Source: Sphingobacteriia bacterium (lineage in GTDB: Bacteria > Bacteroidota > Bacteroidia > J057 > RFSG01). From it: a stretch of DNA of 45,790 bases. The notes under the pieces were generated by a model. The model saw only the letters and a program-made list of their open reading frames with translations, made no database searches and was not told where the DNA came from. A program made the translations under genes and the position numbers. The first letter of the stretch is position 1, and the number at the start of each line of letters is the position of its first letter. Location of the stretch: contig RFSG01000011.1 of assembly GCA_009924095.1 (NCBI GenBank), positions 1 through 45,790 on the forward strand. Reading direction: 5' to 3'. Below, in pieces: positions 8,101 to 15,903 of this stretch.

Positions 8101-8466
8101 ACCCAAGCCCAGGCACAGGAGCTATCCTCTCGGATTACTCCGGTATTTTCTCATCCGGTTTCAGGTGACTGGTTTCAATTGGATCTCCAAACTCCCGATG
8201 CCCCTATTATCCGGAAAGAAGCAGCAATCCTTACCGCAAAGGGGGAGGTTCGAATTCCAGACCGAGTGATGCAATTTCCGGATAAAACCATTGTGATGGA
8301 TTTTAAATCTGGACTGCCCCGACCGGAACATTCCCAACAATTATTAGAATATGCCGCTTTGTTACAGGATTTAATTCCCCAACCCGTAGAAGCCTGGTTA
8401 GTTTATGTGAATACCCAGGAACCCAAAGTAGTGCAAGTTCCTTTATCATCCCTTTCTTTGTTTTAA
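5197..8466 (+). CDS. addA: AddA/RecB-like UvrD-family helicase-nuclease
   Basis: This 1089-residue protein is the helicase-nuclease subunit of an AddAB-type complex, which resects double-strand DNA ends for RecA recombination. Visible motifs in order: Walker A ASAGSGKT (7-14); Walker B IDEFQD (386-391); motif III/IV VGDIKQAIYRWRDGD soon after; motif V TIHKSKGLEFP (about 745); motif VI LLYVAFTRPR; then a C-terminal PD-(D/E)XK nuclease with WVHEIL, a metal-binding IPDRV, DFK (Asp1035, Lys1037) and QxxxY-like QQLLEYAAL. All key residues are present, so both activities should work. Size fits Bacteroidota AddA. The ATG at 5197 places Walker A at the extreme N-terminus, as usual. The addB-like gene follows after 26 bases. 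Whether it is called AddA or RecB-like is nomenclature; the helicase-nuclease call is firm. Confidence 0.88.
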   Translation: MLTIYKASAGSGKTYTLTREYLRLALSPTYPTAYRHILAVTFTNKATAEMKQRILSELDKLSKGEPSVLSAELQSSLKLSPEELQHRASFVYHRLLHDFSSFAVTTIDSFFQQIIRHFTREAGLQGGYRLELDIEPILQKVTDQVMNLLGKPGQEPLLKWMVEMATEKVEKGDKWDFRKSLTDIGKELFREKLMRQSDALSHLNVSKEAFHTQYQQLYAYKNKVENHLTAEANAALDILSQHAFSDEDFFQKGRGLWGYLNKLSTQNYSDFNSYVAKGYHTPEEWIKKNHPQATSILTCLKKAKIKELLDFWENNKEVYKGIMEVIPHLNILGLTGIIREELQNHRQAENLVLLSDTNLLLNHIVKENDTPFIYEKTGNRFYHFLIDEFQDTSQTQWDNFRPLLINSLGQGYKNLVVGDIKQAIYRWRDGDWRLLGGGMQKSLSPHKLEEKPLQINWRSYPEIIEFNNHFFPQAVTYATNYLAADIENPAAIALAQEELKSLYSDVHQSPPANKVFPSSGFVNIRFYDQGTSKDTAIEGEENLSWEEECFEQLLQDIERLLNKGFSPRDLAILIRKKDTGRKVLSFLQDHKIPVSSQEAQPLGEGLTVRIIIAALHHLTDPQETLWITQCARDYLQTDTQSAVKLPWLPEEIQQHPIWKGLKEDRDQLLTFPLYDLVEELIRRFGLLSSPWTSETALLHGFLDALLEFQRYEVSDPISFLTWWDEEGHKKSALLPEGLDTIRILTIHKSKGLEFPVVLLPAFDWDIKPKPSMAPFLWSAPTQDQKIPFPLVPVKFKKALNETGFKGQWREELQLLYADVLNLLYVAFTRPRQALYVYTKTAKPQKSDGSEPAPHMGALLKYGIEQIALPHTWADAHQQWTLGAESKLTPEPKSETPPPSLPQQSLSSPWISTAWKDKLRLENRKVRSLTLKPQEAQVLGIWVHEILAQINHARELPIVLETMITQGRITQAQAQELSSRITPVFSHPVSGDWFQLDLQTPDAPIIRKEAAILTAKGEVRIPDRVMQFPDKTIVMDFKSGLPRPEHSQQLLEYAALLQDLIPQPVEAWLVYVNTQEPKVVQVPLSSLSLF

Positions 8467-8492
8467 TCTATTTATTGATAATAAATTTGGTT

Positions 8493-11333
8493 ATGTATTT
8501 TTTAGATCGGATTGCGAAAGAATTGGTTGATAAATATGGGCAGGATATGGGGCAATTACAATTAGTATTTCCCTCCCGACGAACAGGTCAATATTTGTTA
8601 AAAGCCATTGCAGAACATCAGTCAAAGGTATCCTGGAGTCCGGGATTCTACTCGATTGAAGAGTTATTTAGGGTATGGGTTCCCACTCCACAACCGGATA
8701 GGATGATTCTGATTACCTTTCTTCATAAAGCATATCAGGAAGTAAGTGGACAACCCGAAAGCTTGGATAGTTTTTGGTTCTGGGGAGATATGTTGTTGAA
8801 AGATTTTGATGCCGTAGACAGAGGGATGGTTAACCCCGAAAAATTATTTAAAGCCATAAAAGATCAGCAGGAATTAGATGCGTTTTTTGAAGGATTAGGA
8901 GAAACAGAACTGGAAGCCTTACGATTATTCTGGAAAAGCCTGGATACTTCAAACACTTCAGCTGAAAAACAAGCTTTTCTGACCTTATGGGAATTACTAT
9001 TACCTATTTACCGTCACTTTCATCACCTATTACAAGCTCAGGGATGGATTTATGCTGGTTTGCGGTATCGTCAGGCAGCTGAAGGGTTGCTGCAAGGTAA
9101 ATGGGGGTTTCCGTCAGGCACCTGGATTTTTATAGGATTTAATCAATTAACAGCAGCGGAACAGATAGTAGTAAAACAAGGGATACTGTTGAAACAAGCT
9201 CAGGTTTATTGGGATATAGATGCCTGGTATGTAAATGATCCGGAACAAGAGGCAGGAATGTTTATCAGAAGGTATGCAGCAGATCCAGTGTTAAAGCCTA
9301 CTTTACCTGAAGAACCTCCAAGGTATATAGAACAAGGAACAGGCACATGGGAAATTCGGGAAGTTCCCGTGAAAACCGCACAACCCCGTGCTGCCGGAGC
9401 TTTGGTACATTCCTTATTAACCCAACAAGGTTATCAACCGAAAGATATCGGAATCATTCTACCCGGAGAAGAATTATTATATCCGTTATTAAATTCCTTA
9501 CCCTTGAGTATTCCGGAGTTAAAAATAAATCTAACGCTAGGCTTTCCTTTAAAGAATACCCCTTGGTATAGTTTAATATCGTATTGGCTTCGGTTGCAAC
9601 AAGAAAGCCAGGGGGAACAGGATAAAACCTGGGTGGGATATTCTCCTGTTCAGGGATTATTACAACATCCTTTTTTAAATGATTCTATTGCTTCTTCTGT
9701 TTTACAGGAATTATCAAAATATAATCGAATAAGAGTTTCTTTTACCGCATTAAAAAATCAATTAAAAGAATCAATACACTATCCGCTTTGGGAATTATTA
9801 TTAGAAAAAATTAAACCCTCAAGGGCGGCTGAAAGATTATTAAATATATTATCTCTATTAGAACCTAATCCAGAGGATAAGGGATTTTTAGCTCAGTTTT
9901 TTTATCAATTATATGCACAGGTAAATATTTTTCAGGAATTATTAAATACGCATTTATCGGAAGAAGAAATAATACAATGGCCTTCTTTTTTCCGGCAGTA
10001 TTTATTTCAGTTACGTATTCCCTTTGAGGGCACTGGAATAGATGCAATGCAAATTATGGGTCCTTTGGAAAGCAGAAATCTGGATTTTAAAGTGGTGATT
10101 ATTCTTTCCATGGAAGAAGGAAGTTTCCCCCCACAACCCGATGCAGGATCTTTTATTCCCTATAATATTCGCAACGGTTTTCACTTATCCGTACCCCGCG
10201 ATCAAGATGCAGCCTTTGCCTATTATTTATATCGTTTATTACAGCATACCGAAAAAGGATATTTATTCTACACGCCTTTATCAGAAGGTGTAGGAGGACG
10301 TGAACCCAGTAGATTCTTATTACAATTATCTGCAGAATTTCCCAAACACAGAATCTTTTCGACACCCGAAAAATTATCTGCAGTAACCCTAAAACTGCAA
10401 CCCCCGACCTTAAAATTATCCGTTGCCGAACGAAATAAATTATTGGAGTTATTACAAAGGGAAAAAGGATTATCGCCTTCAGCTATAAATACCTTTTTAG
10501 ATTGTCGCTTAAAATTCTACTATCAATATATCGCACGAATTCAGGAACCTGCTGCATTTTCTGAAGAATTAGATGCCAGATCCCTGGGGAGTGTATTACA
10601 CAAACTCATGGAAATATTATATGAGCCTTTTTGTAATACTGGAATTGTATCCCCGGAAAAATTATTAAAACAAAAAGAAAAGATTACGGAAGCGCTGAAT
10701 ACTGCATTTGAAGAGGTGCTTCAGGAAAAGGATTTATCCCAAACCCTGCAAGGAAGAAATTTATTAATACGCTCGGTTTTGGAACAATATGCTACACAAA
10801 TCATAGATACTGATGCAAAACTAGAAGACTTAAAGCTCATCGCTCAGGAAATAAGTTTGGTACATTCCATTGAGGTATCAGCTTTTGGAGAAAAGATATC
10901 AGTAAATATTGGGGGTAAAGTGGATCGGATTGATCAGGTAAAAGGCATCAACCGAATTATTGATTATAAAACCGGCAAGGATGATACCGAAATAAAATCA
11001 TTAAGTTTATTAATTGAAGGGGAAAATGAAAAAAGGAATAAAGCTGCTTTTCAGCTATGGGTATATGCCTGGGTATGGGAAAAATTAAATCCGGGAGAAA
11101 ATCTTACCCTGGGATTATATACCGTAAAAGATTTGTTTCAGTCTACTTTTGATCCCCGGTTAAAGAAGGAAAAGCAACCGGTAGAAATCGTAAACCCATT
11201 TCTAGCGGACTTTGAAAATCTGCTACAGGATATTTTAACTACCCTGCTAGATCCAGATTTGGAAATATCTGCTACAGAGATATTAACCCGTTGTTCTTAT
11301 TGCCCGTATGCAGGGATTTGTCATAGAGATTAA
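8493..11333 (+). CDS. addB: AddB-like PD-(D/E)XK nuclease with iron-sulfur cysteines
   Basis: This is the second subunit of the AddAB-type end-resection complex, about 946 residues. The N-terminus has LVFPSRRTGQYLLKAI where active helicases carry Walker A; the GKT/S triplet is absent, so this subunit probably cannot hydrolyse ATP, as in other Bacteroidota AddB proteins. The C-terminal nuclease shows GSVLHKLMEIL, VDRID, DYKTG (Asp824, Lys826) and QLWVYAW. Four cysteines that frame this domain (Cys671, Cys934, Cys937, Cys943) fit the 4Fe-4S staple of AddB nucleases. I chose ATG 8493 (MYFLDRIAKEL) over an upstream in-frame TTG at 8475, because family members begin close to this motif. It follows addA and precedes pcrA in one direction. 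Confidence 0.85.
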   Translation: MYFLDRIAKELVDKYGQDMGQLQLVFPSRRTGQYLLKAIAEHQSKVSWSPGFYSIEELFRVWVPTPQPDRMILITFLHKAYQEVSGQPESLDSFWFWGDMLLKDFDAVDRGMVNPEKLFKAIKDQQELDAFFEGLGETELEALRLFWKSLDTSNTSAEKQAFLTLWELLLPIYRHFHHLLQAQGWIYAGLRYRQAAEGLLQGKWGFPSGTWIFIGFNQLTAAEQIVVKQGILLKQAQVYWDIDAWYVNDPEQEAGMFIRRYAADPVLKPTLPEEPPRYIEQGTGTWEIREVPVKTAQPRAAGALVHSLLTQQGYQPKDIGIILPGEELLYPLLNSLPLSIPELKINLTLGFPLKNTPWYSLISYWLRLQQESQGEQDKTWVGYSPVQGLLQHPFLNDSIASSVLQELSKYNRIRVSFTALKNQLKESIHYPLWELLLEKIKPSRAAERLLNILSLLEPNPEDKGFLAQFFYQLYAQVNIFQELLNTHLSEEEIIQWPSFFRQYLFQLRIPFEGTGIDAMQIMGPLESRNLDFKVVIILSMEEGSFPPQPDAGSFIPYNIRNGFHLSVPRDQDAAFAYYLYRLLQHTEKGYLFYTPLSEGVGGREPSRFLLQLSAEFPKHRIFSTPEKLSAVTLKLQPPTLKLSVAERNKLLELLQREKGLSPSAINTFLDCRLKFYYQYIARIQEPAAFSEELDARSLGSVLHKLMEILYEPFCNTGIVSPEKLLKQKEKITEALNTAFEEVLQEKDLSQTLQGRNLLIRSVLEQYATQIIDTDAKLEDLKLIAQEISLVHSIEVSAFGEKISVNIGGKVDRIDQVKGINRIIDYKTGKDDTEIKSLSLLIEGENEKRNKAAFQLWVYAWVWEKLNPGENLTLGLYTVKDLFQSTFDPRLKKEKQPVEIVNPFLADFENLLQDILTTLLDPDLEISATEILTRCSYCPYAGICHRD

Positions 11334-11399
11334 GCAGGTGATGAAAGATTGGGGACAAATTGCCTTTTAGGATGAGAGGAGTCAACGTATCTTTAGGGG

Positions 11400-13616
11400 A
11401 TGGATTTTTTACAAGAGCTAAATCCGGCACAATTAGAAGCCGTCACCAAAGTCAATGGTCCTACAATGATTATTGCAGGTGCAGGATCGGGGAAAACTCG
11501 CGTGATTACATATCGGTTGGCATTTATCCTGGAACAAGGATTAGCCGACCCTTTTGAATTATTGGCATTGACCTTTACCAACAAGGCAGCCAAAGAAATG
11601 AAAAACCGAATAGAAGCCCTGGTGGGTGGAGAGGCAAGAGGAATCTGGATGGGAACCTTCCACTCGGTTTTCTCCCGTATCCTCAGGATGGAAGCTGAAA
11701 AAATAGGATATACTGCCCAGTTTACCATCTATGATACGGATGATGCCATCAGCTTAATTAAATCTATCCTTAAATCTCTAAACTTAGATGATAAAGTCTA
11801 TAAACCCCGGAATATATTAAATCATATCAGCAGGGCAAAAAATTATTTAATAGATCCAACAGAATTTGAGGCTAAATATGTGGAAGATGAAAAAGACCGG
11901 GTTACCGCTCAAGTTTATGCGATTTATCAGGAGCGTTGCCTTAAGGCGAATGCAATGGATTTTGATGATTTGTTGGTAAAACCTTTAGAATTATTTGCAG
12001 CACATCCGGAAGTATTACATAAACTGCAACACCGTTTTAAATATATTGTTGTTGATGAATATCAGGATACCAATCATGCGCAATATTTAATTACCCGAAA
12101 ATTAGCAGCTGTACATCAGAATATTTGTGTAGTAGGCGATGACTCACAAAGTATTTATGCCTTCCGGGGAGCCAATATTCAAAATATATTAAACTTTAAA
12201 AATGATTATCCCGAAGTATCCTATCATAAATTAGAACAAAATTATCGTTCTACATCCGTAATTGTAACCGCCGCTAATTCTGTTATTGCTTATAATCAAA
12301 ATCAATTACCAAAGGAGGTATTTACCGAAAATGAATTTGGAGAAAAAATTCATTTATTAACCGGAGATAATGAACAAGATGAATCTAAAAAAGTAGTAGA
12401 TGCCATCCGCGAACAAAAATTAATGCTGAATTTATTTAATAAAGATATTGCAGTATTATACAGAACCAATGCACAATCCCGATCAATTGAAGATGCCTTA
12501 AGACGTTCGAACATTCCGTATAAGATTTATGGCGGGTTATCTTTTTATAAAAGGAAAGAAATAAAAGATATTCTTGCCTATTTAAGAATGGCAATTAATC
12601 CCCAGGATGAAGAGGCTTTAAAAAGAATTATTAATTATCCTGTTCGGGGAATTGGAAGCACTTCATTAAATAGAATTGTTGCTGCAGCAGGGGAATTAAA
12701 GGTGAGTTTATGGGAGGCCATTCTAAAATATCCCAAATTAAGATTAAACAAATCGGCTGAGTCTGCGGTTTACAATTTTATTCAAGCCATTCGATCTTTT
12801 CAAACTCAGGCAAATCGGGAAAATGCTTACGAAGCAGCGGCTTATATTGCTAAGCATTCGGGAATACTAAAAGATCTACATTCCGATGAATCTCCGGAAG
12901 GAGTATCTCGTTGGGAAAATGTTCAGGAATTATTAAATGCTATTCGGGAATTTACCGATCAACCTGAAAACCAAAATCCCTCTTTAAGTCAATTCCTTGC
13001 CGAGGTATCTTTAATGACTGACCAGGATGATAAAAAGAAAGAAGATCAAGATGTAGTAACCTTGATGACGATTCATAGCGCAAAAGGATTAGAATTCAAT
13101 GCGGTTTTTGTCATGGGGATGGAAGAAGAACTATTTCCCAGTGCGATGTCCTCTCAAACCCGAGAAGACATTGAAGAAGAAAGAAGATTGTTTTATGTAG
13201 CCATCACACGTGCCCGTAAACGCCTTACCCTCTCCACGGCTCGGATGCGATATCAATATGGAAATTTAAGAATGAATGAACCGAGTCGGTTTTTAAGAGA
13301 AATAAAACCCGACTTACTGCATACGCTCGCCAGGGAAAAAGAACGTCAAATTATTCAAACCATTCATCAAAGCAGAACTACAGGAGTGCCTGTGATTCCG
13401 AGAAAGTCCATTCCAACGGGTTCAGAAGGAGGAGATTTTGAAGGAGATGACTTAAGCCAACTCGCTGAAGGGATGCGGGTGGAACATCCCAAATTTGGAT
13501 TAGGAACCGTCACAAGACTGGAAGGAAAATCGGAAGATCGTAAAGCAACCGTTTCGTTTGACCGAAAAGGCGAAAAAGTATTATTGTTGCGATATGCCAA
13601 AATGAAACTTAGGTGA
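11400..13616 (+). CDS. pcrA: ATP-dependent DNA helicase PcrA/UvrD
   Basis: This 738-residue SF1A 3'-5' helicase acts in nucleotide-excision and replication repair. It begins MDFLQELNPAQLEAV, the Q-motif region, followed by Walker A AGAGSGKT (26-33), then LTFTNKAAKEMK, Walker B VVDEYQDTN, VGDDSQSIYAFRGA, the YRS motif in LEQNYRST, TIHSAKGLEF and FYVAITRARKRL. The last ~50 residues (LAEGMRVEHPKFGLGTV to the Arg end) form the Tudor-like domain by which PcrA/UvrD binds RNA polymerase. It lies 66 bases after addB and is probably cotranscribed, bringing three related proteins together. Helicase family sure; the choice between the names pcrA and uvrD is conventional. Confidence 0.92.
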   Translation: MDFLQELNPAQLEAVTKVNGPTMIIAGAGSGKTRVITYRLAFILEQGLADPFELLALTFTNKAAKEMKNRIEALVGGEARGIWMGTFHSVFSRILRMEAEKIGYTAQFTIYDTDDAISLIKSILKSLNLDDKVYKPRNILNHISRAKNYLIDPTEFEAKYVEDEKDRVTAQVYAIYQERCLKANAMDFDDLLVKPLELFAAHPEVLHKLQHRFKYIVVDEYQDTNHAQYLITRKLAAVHQNICVVGDDSQSIYAFRGANIQNILNFKNDYPEVSYHKLEQNYRSTSVIVTAANSVIAYNQNQLPKEVFTENEFGEKIHLLTGDNEQDESKKVVDAIREQKLMLNLFNKDIAVLYRTNAQSRSIEDALRRSNIPYKIYGGLSFYKRKEIKDILAYLRMAINPQDEEALKRIINYPVRGIGSTSLNRIVAAAGELKVSLWEAILKYPKLRLNKSAESAVYNFIQAIRSFQTQANRENAYEAAAYIAKHSGILKDLHSDESPEGVSRWENVQELLNAIREFTDQPENQNPSLSQFLAEVSLMTDQDDKKKEDQDVVTLMTIHSAKGLEFNAVFVMGMEEELFPSAMSSQTREDIEEERRLFYVAITRARKRLTLSTARMRYQYGNLRMNEPSRFLREIKPDLLHTLAREKERQIIQTIHQSRTTGVPVIPRKSIPTGSEGGDFEGDDLSQLAEGMRVEHPKFGLGTVTRLEGKSEDRKATVSFDRKGEKVLLLRYAKMKLR

Positions 13617-13624
13617 GAATAGGG

Positions 13625-13657
13625 TTTAACATGGAAATTATTTTTCCTTATCTTTAC
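13625..13657 (+). promoter_or_regulatory. possible promoter for DUF4290-murA
   Basis: TTTAAC (13625-13630) and TATCTTTAC (13649-13657) lie 18 bases apart and approximate the Bacteroidota -33/-7 pair; the last G of TAnnTTTG is replaced by A. If used, transcription would start just before the hairpins at 13675-13708. Confidence 0.35.
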
Positions 13658-13674
13658 CATTATTTATTTTACTC

Positions 13675-13719
13675 CTTTCCCAAAAGGAAAGAGTGCCGGG
13701 TCACCGGCTGGATCTTTTT
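13675..13719 (+). terminator. two tandem hairpins, terminator or attenuator before DUF4290
   Basis: CTTTCC/GGAAAG (13675-13680 with 13686-13691, loop CAAAA) is followed at once by GCCGG/CCGGC (13695-13699 with 13704-13708, loop GTCA), then TGGATC and five T. The second stem plus T-run could end pcrA transcription. Because a promoter-like sequence precedes it, it could also be a leader attenuator. Confidence 0.5.
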
Positions 13720-13736
13720 AATTCCATCCTTTAACA

Positions 13737-14495
13737 ATGGATTATAACAAATCAACGGAAATTATCCGTCTCCGAGAATTTGGTCGAAATATTCAACAAA
13801 TGGTTGATTATTTATTGACCCTTGATGACCGAGAAAAAAGAAGTGGTATGGCACAGGAGGTCGTAAGAATTATGGCCTGCTTAACTCCATCTCAAAAAGA
13901 AACGCCTGAAAACAGCGAGAAGTTATGGGATCAATTGTATCAGATCTCCGATTATCAGTTGGATATTGATAGCCCATTTCCGAAGCCTGATAAGAAGGAA
14001 GTTAAGCCCAATCCAACCGAACGTATGCCTTACATACGTCAACATCCGAAATACCGCCAATACGGAGTGAATGTTGAAAGTATGATTAAAGCCGGGCTGG
14101 AAATGACAGACCCGGAAGAACAAAAAGCACTGTTCTCTCTAACCGCAAACATCATGAAACACATGATTAAGGGAGGAGATAAAGATGCATATGTAGAAGT
14201 AACGGTTAAAAACCATTTGAGAGAAATGGTAGGCAATAAACTTCTGTTTGAACTTGAATCTATTGAGTTTTCTAAAGTTCAGCCCGTCGGTCCGAAAGCA
14301 GTTAACCCCGTTAACAAAAACAACAAAAACTTTTTCCAGAAAAAGAAACCCTTTGGCAACTTCAATCGCTCTCAAGGGAATACCGGTGGCGGAGGAAATG
14401 GGGGTGGCTACCGCAAAGGTGGATTTGGAAAACCCGGAGGTCCTGGAGGTAATAATAACAACAATAATAATCGCCCTAAAAGACCCAGAGTTTAA
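13737..14495 (+). CDS. DUF4290 protein with Gly/Asn/Arg-rich tail
   Basis: Residues 1 to about 185 form the DUF4290 domain known from Bacteroidota, beginning MDYNKSTEIIRLREFGRN and containing MPYIRQHPKYRQYG (about 98-110) and an ADP-free, mostly helical core. The tail from about 190 to 252 is low complexity: Lys/Asn/Phe-rich, then Gly-rich with RKGGFGK, seven Asn in a row (239-245) and a basic end RPKRPRV. Such tails resemble RGG-type RNA-binding or condensate-forming regions. The domain's function is unknown. It stops 2 bases before the murA ATG, a conserved neighbourhood, so a link to cell-wall synthesis or its control is possible. ATG 13737 starts directly at the domain. Domain call is confident; role is not. 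Confidence 0.85.
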   Translation: MDYNKSTEIIRLREFGRNIQQMVDYLLTLDDREKRSGMAQEVVRIMACLTPSQKETPENSEKLWDQLYQISDYQLDIDSPFPKPDKKEVKPNPTERMPYIRQHPKYRQYGVNVESMIKAGLEMTDPEEQKALFSLTANIMKHMIKGGDKDAYVEVTVKNHLREMVGNKLLFELESIEFSKVQPVGPKAVNPVNKNNKNFFQKKKPFGNFNRSQGNTGGGGNGGGYRKGGFGKPGGPGGNNNNNNNRPKRPRV

Positions 14496-14497
14496 CT

Positions 14498-15808
14498 ATG
14501 GCTCATTTCGAAATAACCGGTGGAAAAAAACTTGCAGGTGAACTTCAACCTCAGGGTGCTAAAAATGAAGCTTTACAAATCCTATCAGCGGTTCTATTAA
14601 CCGCCGAAGAAGTTGTAATCTCCAACATCCCCCAAATCATTGATGTTTTACGATTAATTGAATTACTTCAAGAATTAGGCGTTGAGGTACAAAAATTATC
14701 TCCCGACACCTATTCTTTTAAAGCCAATAATGTTCAACTCAATTACTTGGTTTCCCCTGAGTTTAAACAAAAAGGAGCAGGCCTAAGAGGATCGGTAATG
14801 TTAATTGGTCCCATGTTAGCCCGGTTTGGAAAAGGATATATGCCCAAACCTGGTGGAGATAAAATCGGTAGAAGACGTTTAGATACGCATATCATCGGTT
14901 TTAAAAAACTAGGTGCCTCTTTTGAATATGATGAACAAGAATCCTTTTATCGCCTGAATGTAGAAGGTAGATTAAAGGGTTGTTATATGTTGCTAGATGA
15001 AGCATCAGTAACCGGAACTGCTAATTTAATTATGGCTGCGGTGCTTGCCGAAGGAACTACCACGCTTTATAATGCCGCCTGTGAACCTTATGTGCAACAG
15101 CTTTGCAAAATGCTGAATCGTATGGGTGCGCGTATTCAAGGCATAGGTTCTAATCTGTTAACCATTGAAGGCGTATTGGAATTAGGGGGAACACAACATA
15201 AAATGTTGCCCGATATGATTGAAATCGGAAGCTTTATTGGACTGGCTGCCATGACAGAATCCGAAATCACCATTAAAAATGCAGGAGTTGAACATCTGGG
15301 AATTATCCCTGAAGTATTTCAGCGCTTAGGCATTCAAATGGAGTTTCGTAACGACGATATTTATATTCCCTCTCAATCCATTTATGAGGTAGAAACCTTT
15401 ATTGATGGAAGTATTCTTACCGTTTCAGATGCTATCTGGCCGGGCTTTACTCCGGATTTGTTAAGTATTATCCTGGTGACCGCAACCCAAGCTAAAGGAA
15501 CCGTACTTGTTCATCAGAAAATGTTTGAAAGCCGATTGTTCTTCGTAGACAAACTGATTGATATGGGCGCTCAAATTATTTTATGCGACCCTCATAGAGC
15601 TACCGTAATTGGCCTTGCAAGACATCATCGGCTTAAAGCCATTTCCATGACTAGTCCAGATATTAGAGCAGGCGTTGCCCTCCTAATCGCTGCGCTATCC
15701 GCGGAAGGAACTAGCAAAATCTTCAATATCGAACAAATCGATAGAGGATATCAGTTCATCGAACAAAGGCTAACCAATATTGGAGCTGATATTCGTCGTA
15801 TCCAATAA
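14498..15808 (+). CDS. murA: UDP-N-acetylglucosamine 1-carboxyvinyltransferase MurA
   Basis: MurA transfers enolpyruvate from PEP to UDP-GlcNAc, the first committed cytoplasmic step of peptidoglycan synthesis. The 436-residue product has the EPSP-synthase fold with N-terminal FEITGGKKLAGELQPQGAKNEAL (Lys and Asn of the KNxxL-type motif at 22-23), LRGSVMLIGPMLARFG and the late motif PDIRAGVALLIAALSAEG. In the active-site loop, PGGDKIGRRRLDTH has Asp121 where E. coli has Cys115. That Cys is the target of fosfomycin, and Cys-to-Asp enzymes are known to be active but insensitive. Two bases separate it from the DUF4290 gene, so translation is probably coupled. Confidence 0.96.
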   Translation: MAHFEITGGKKLAGELQPQGAKNEALQILSAVLLTAEEVVISNIPQIIDVLRLIELLQELGVEVQKLSPDTYSFKANNVQLNYLVSPEFKQKGAGLRGSVMLIGPMLARFGKGYMPKPGGDKIGRRRLDTHIIGFKKLGASFEYDEQESFYRLNVEGRLKGCYMLLDEASVTGTANLIMAAVLAEGTTTLYNAACEPYVQQLCKMLNRMGARIQGIGSNLLTIEGVLELGGTQHKMLPDMIEIGSFIGLAAMTESEITIKNAGVEHLGIIPEVFQRLGIQMEFRNDDIYIPSQSIYEVETFIDGSILTVSDAIWPGFTPDLLSIILVTATQAKGTVLVHQKMFESRLFFVDKLIDMGAQIILCDPHRATVIGLARHHRLKAISMTSPDIRAGVALLIAALSAEGTSKIFNIEQIDRGYQFIEQRLTNIGADIRRIQ

Positions 15809-15903
15809 AAACAATTCTTACCTTTTTTCGTAATGATAGTTATAAATGAATTTATTATTCTTAAATTATATATTCGTTTATTAAACACTAACGTTAAGGT
15901 AAA

